A model generated the notes under the pieces. The model was given only the letters and a program-made list of their open reading frames with translations, was not told the DNA's origin and made no database searches. Shown here one piece after another: positions 7,413 through 9,112 of a stretch of DNA of 9,112 nucleotides. Numbering within the stretch: position 1 is the first letter of the stretch; each line of letters opens with the position of its first letter. The translations under genes were made by a program, and so were the position numbers. The stretch covers positions 1 to 9,112 of the forward strand of contig JADJTK010000045.1 of the NCBI GenBank assembly GCA_016711225.1. The letters are read 5' to 3'. Source of the stretch: Opitutaceae bacterium (GTDB lineage: Bacteria > Verrucomicrobiota > Verrucomicrobiia > Opitutales > Opitutaceae).

Positions 7413-9112
7413 CCAGTCCCGAGTACCGCGGGATCACCGCCCTCGCCTGCCACGAGCCCGGAGTCCTCTGGGCCGCCGGCGAGGCGGGGATAAGCAAGAT
7501 TCTCTACGGGCAGCCCTTCACCACTTTCGGAAGGGCCCTTGGGCTGCCCACCCAATGGCCGCAGGTGGTCGCCTGGAACGGGCACCCGGTGGTCGCGTCG
7601 GATGGACAGCCCTACGAATCGATCGCGTCCACCGAGCCGGGCCCCACTCAGTTCCGCCTGATGACGGGCGCCCCGCGCGCCGGCACTTGGGGCCTCGCCA
7701 CGGTCGGCCCCGCGCTCCTCGCCGCGAACGGCGAGGGCGTGTTCGTTCGCGATCCGGAGGGCCGTTTCACCCCAGTGCTGGCCGGCCTGCATGCCGCCCG
7801 CTTGGTCGCCCTCGACGCGACCACCTGCCTGGCGATCGGCGAAGAGGAGATCGCCGCCTTGCGGCTAGAGAACGGGATCTGGTCGGAGTGCACCCCCCGC
7901 ATCCCAGGCGCCGGCTATCCCAGCATCGTCCACGCGGGCAACCGCTCCGCGTGGGTGGAATACGGGGTGAATCACGCCGCCCGTTTGACGATCGAGGGCG
8001 ACCGCCTGGTCCGGCGATCATTCGAGCAGTTCCCGTGGTCGCAGCCACAATGGGTTCACGTCAGCGTGATCGGCACGACGGTGGCGATCATCGGAGCCGG
8101 CAACGATGCGCTCTTCTTTGACGAATCATCTGAGACCATGGTGGAAGCGCGCGACCTCCGGGAGTTGCTTGCTGCCGCGCCGTACCCGATCCAGCGCCTC
8201 TGCCGGGATGGAAGCGGCACCTACTGGGCTTCCCACGAACATGGGCTGGTGGAGATCACCACCAGCAACGGCCTCCGCCAGGTCGACGCGACAAGCTTTG
8301 CCAACCTGAATGAACGCACGCCGCTCGTGCGCGCCCTGCCCGGGGGCGAAATCTGGATTTGTACCGGCCACTCTCTCTACGTGCTCGACTCGGCCCGGCG
8401 GGCGCTGCCCCCGCCCCAGGTCCAGCCAGTCCTCGTCTCGCTGCTGGACAGCCGCACCCGCGCTGTCATCGACCGCCCCGCGGGCGCCCGAGGCGAACTG
8501 GGCGTGCTCCCGTATCGACAAAATGCGCTGACCCTGGGTTTCTTCGCCGGCAGCTATGCGTCGATGCGGCCGCTGGGCTATGACTACCGCCTCAACCAGG
8601 GCACGTGGACCCCGGCGACCACCGGCTCATCGATCAGTTTGTCCGACCTCCCCGAGGGCGACTACCACCTGGCGGTTCGCGCCCGGGACAACCGCGGCCC
8701 GGTCGCTTCCCCGGCCGAATTCCGGTTCGCCGTGGCCCCGCCCTGGTACCGGCGCTGGTATGCCTACGCCAGTTACCCCTTGCTGGCGGCGGTCGTGCTC
8801 GCCGGGCTGTTCCGGCTGCTGGTGCGCCGGGCCGAGGCCCGCAACGCCGCCCTCGAGCGGCTGGTGGCCCAACGCACTGGCGAACTACAGGCGACGATGC
8901 TCAAACTGCAGCAGGAGACGCGCACCAGCGCCACCCTCGCCGAACGCAACCGCCTGGCCGGAGAAATCCATGACAGCCTCGAGCAGTGTTTCACCGGGCT
9001 CAGCCTGCAGCTGGAAACCACCGCCAACTTCGCCAGTTGTCCTCCAGAAGTGGGGGCGGGCCTCGCCGTCGCGTTGAATATGGTCGGATACGGCCGCAAC
9101 GAGGTACGCCAT
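7394..9112 (+). CDS. Propeller sensor histidine kinase, C-terminal part (Y_Y_Y, TM, HisKA_3; cut by window)
   Basis: This frame is open for 573 codons to the window edge with no stop. It continues the propeller protein from 6543: AINTALTSPEYRGITALACH takes up right where the first frame breaks. Further blades include GVLWAAGEAGISKIL, GTYWASHEHGLVEIT and GEIWICTGHSLYVLD; with the first part about 13-14 blades are visible, enough for two seven-bladed propellers. A Y_Y_Y-type domain spans about 8417-8737 (NALTLGFFAGSYASM, PLGYDYRLNQGTW, LPEGDYHLAVRARDN). One transmembrane helix lies at about 8765-8824, followed by a charged coiled coil to about 8945. The phosphoacceptor box ERNRLAGEIHDSLEQCFTGL is of the HisKA_3 (NarL/DegS) class, with the histidine at 8969-8971. 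The ATPase domain lies beyond the edge. Kinases of this class normally pair with LuxR/NarL-type response regulators. The gene is divergent from mdtABC. Confidence 0.85.

Noticed and set aside
7213..8121. 302-codon plus-strand frame and later ones (8556-9077, 8605-8973) inside the sensor gene
   Set aside because: Their translations are Arg/Pro/Ser-rich. The frame from 7394 gives propeller, Y_Y_Y, transmembrane and HisKA_3 sequences in the correct order.
1..9112. tRNA, rRNA, CRISPR array, insertion sequence or integrase
   Set aside because: I saw no regularly spaced repeats, no tRNA-like cloverleaf and no transposase or integrase motifs on either strand.

Overview
The window is GC-rich and strongly biased to G or C at third codon positions. 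It comes from a Gram-negative bacterium, because it encodes a tripartite RND efflux pump that spans an inner membrane and periplasm. The wording of the sensor's first propeller blades recalls the large families of propeller kinases in Verrucomicrobiota (Opitutaceae). That placement is from memory and has not been tested.

Left two thirds (1-6080, minus strand): an mdtABC-type efflux operon transcribed right to left. It consists of mdtA (membrane fusion protein, 6080-4842), mdtB (RND pump subunit, 4845-1735) and mdtC (second RND subunit, from 1738, cut by the left window edge after 579 codons). Both junctions are 4-base ATGA overlaps, so the three proteins are probably translated as a coupled set. 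No TolC-like outer-membrane channel is visible.

Middle (6081-6542): a divergent control region. Next to mdtA is a sigma-70-like promoter candidate that would give an almost leaderless mRNA. Further upstream lie four copies of the heptamer TCTGGAG/CTCCAGA, two of them forming an 8-bp hairpin, plus other short palindromes. On the minus strand at 6512-6309 there is an unrecognised 67-codon reading frame with a coding-like codon-position GC pattern.

Right (about 6543-9112, plus strand): a large sensor histidine kinase with signal peptide, about 13-14 periplasmic beta-propeller blades, a Y_Y_Y domain, one transmembrane helix, a coiled coil and a NarL/DegS-type HisKA_3 phosphoacceptor box. It runs off the right edge before the ATPase domain. 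Its frame is broken once, near a GGGG run at 7391-7394: reading must move from the frame ending at 7412 to the frame open from 7394 to the window end. A single missing G would explain this.

The likely logic is a periplasmic sensor beside the drug or bile-salt type pump it may control. This parallels BaeSR with mdtABC in Escherichia coli but uses a different kinase class. That regulatory link is inferred from position only.
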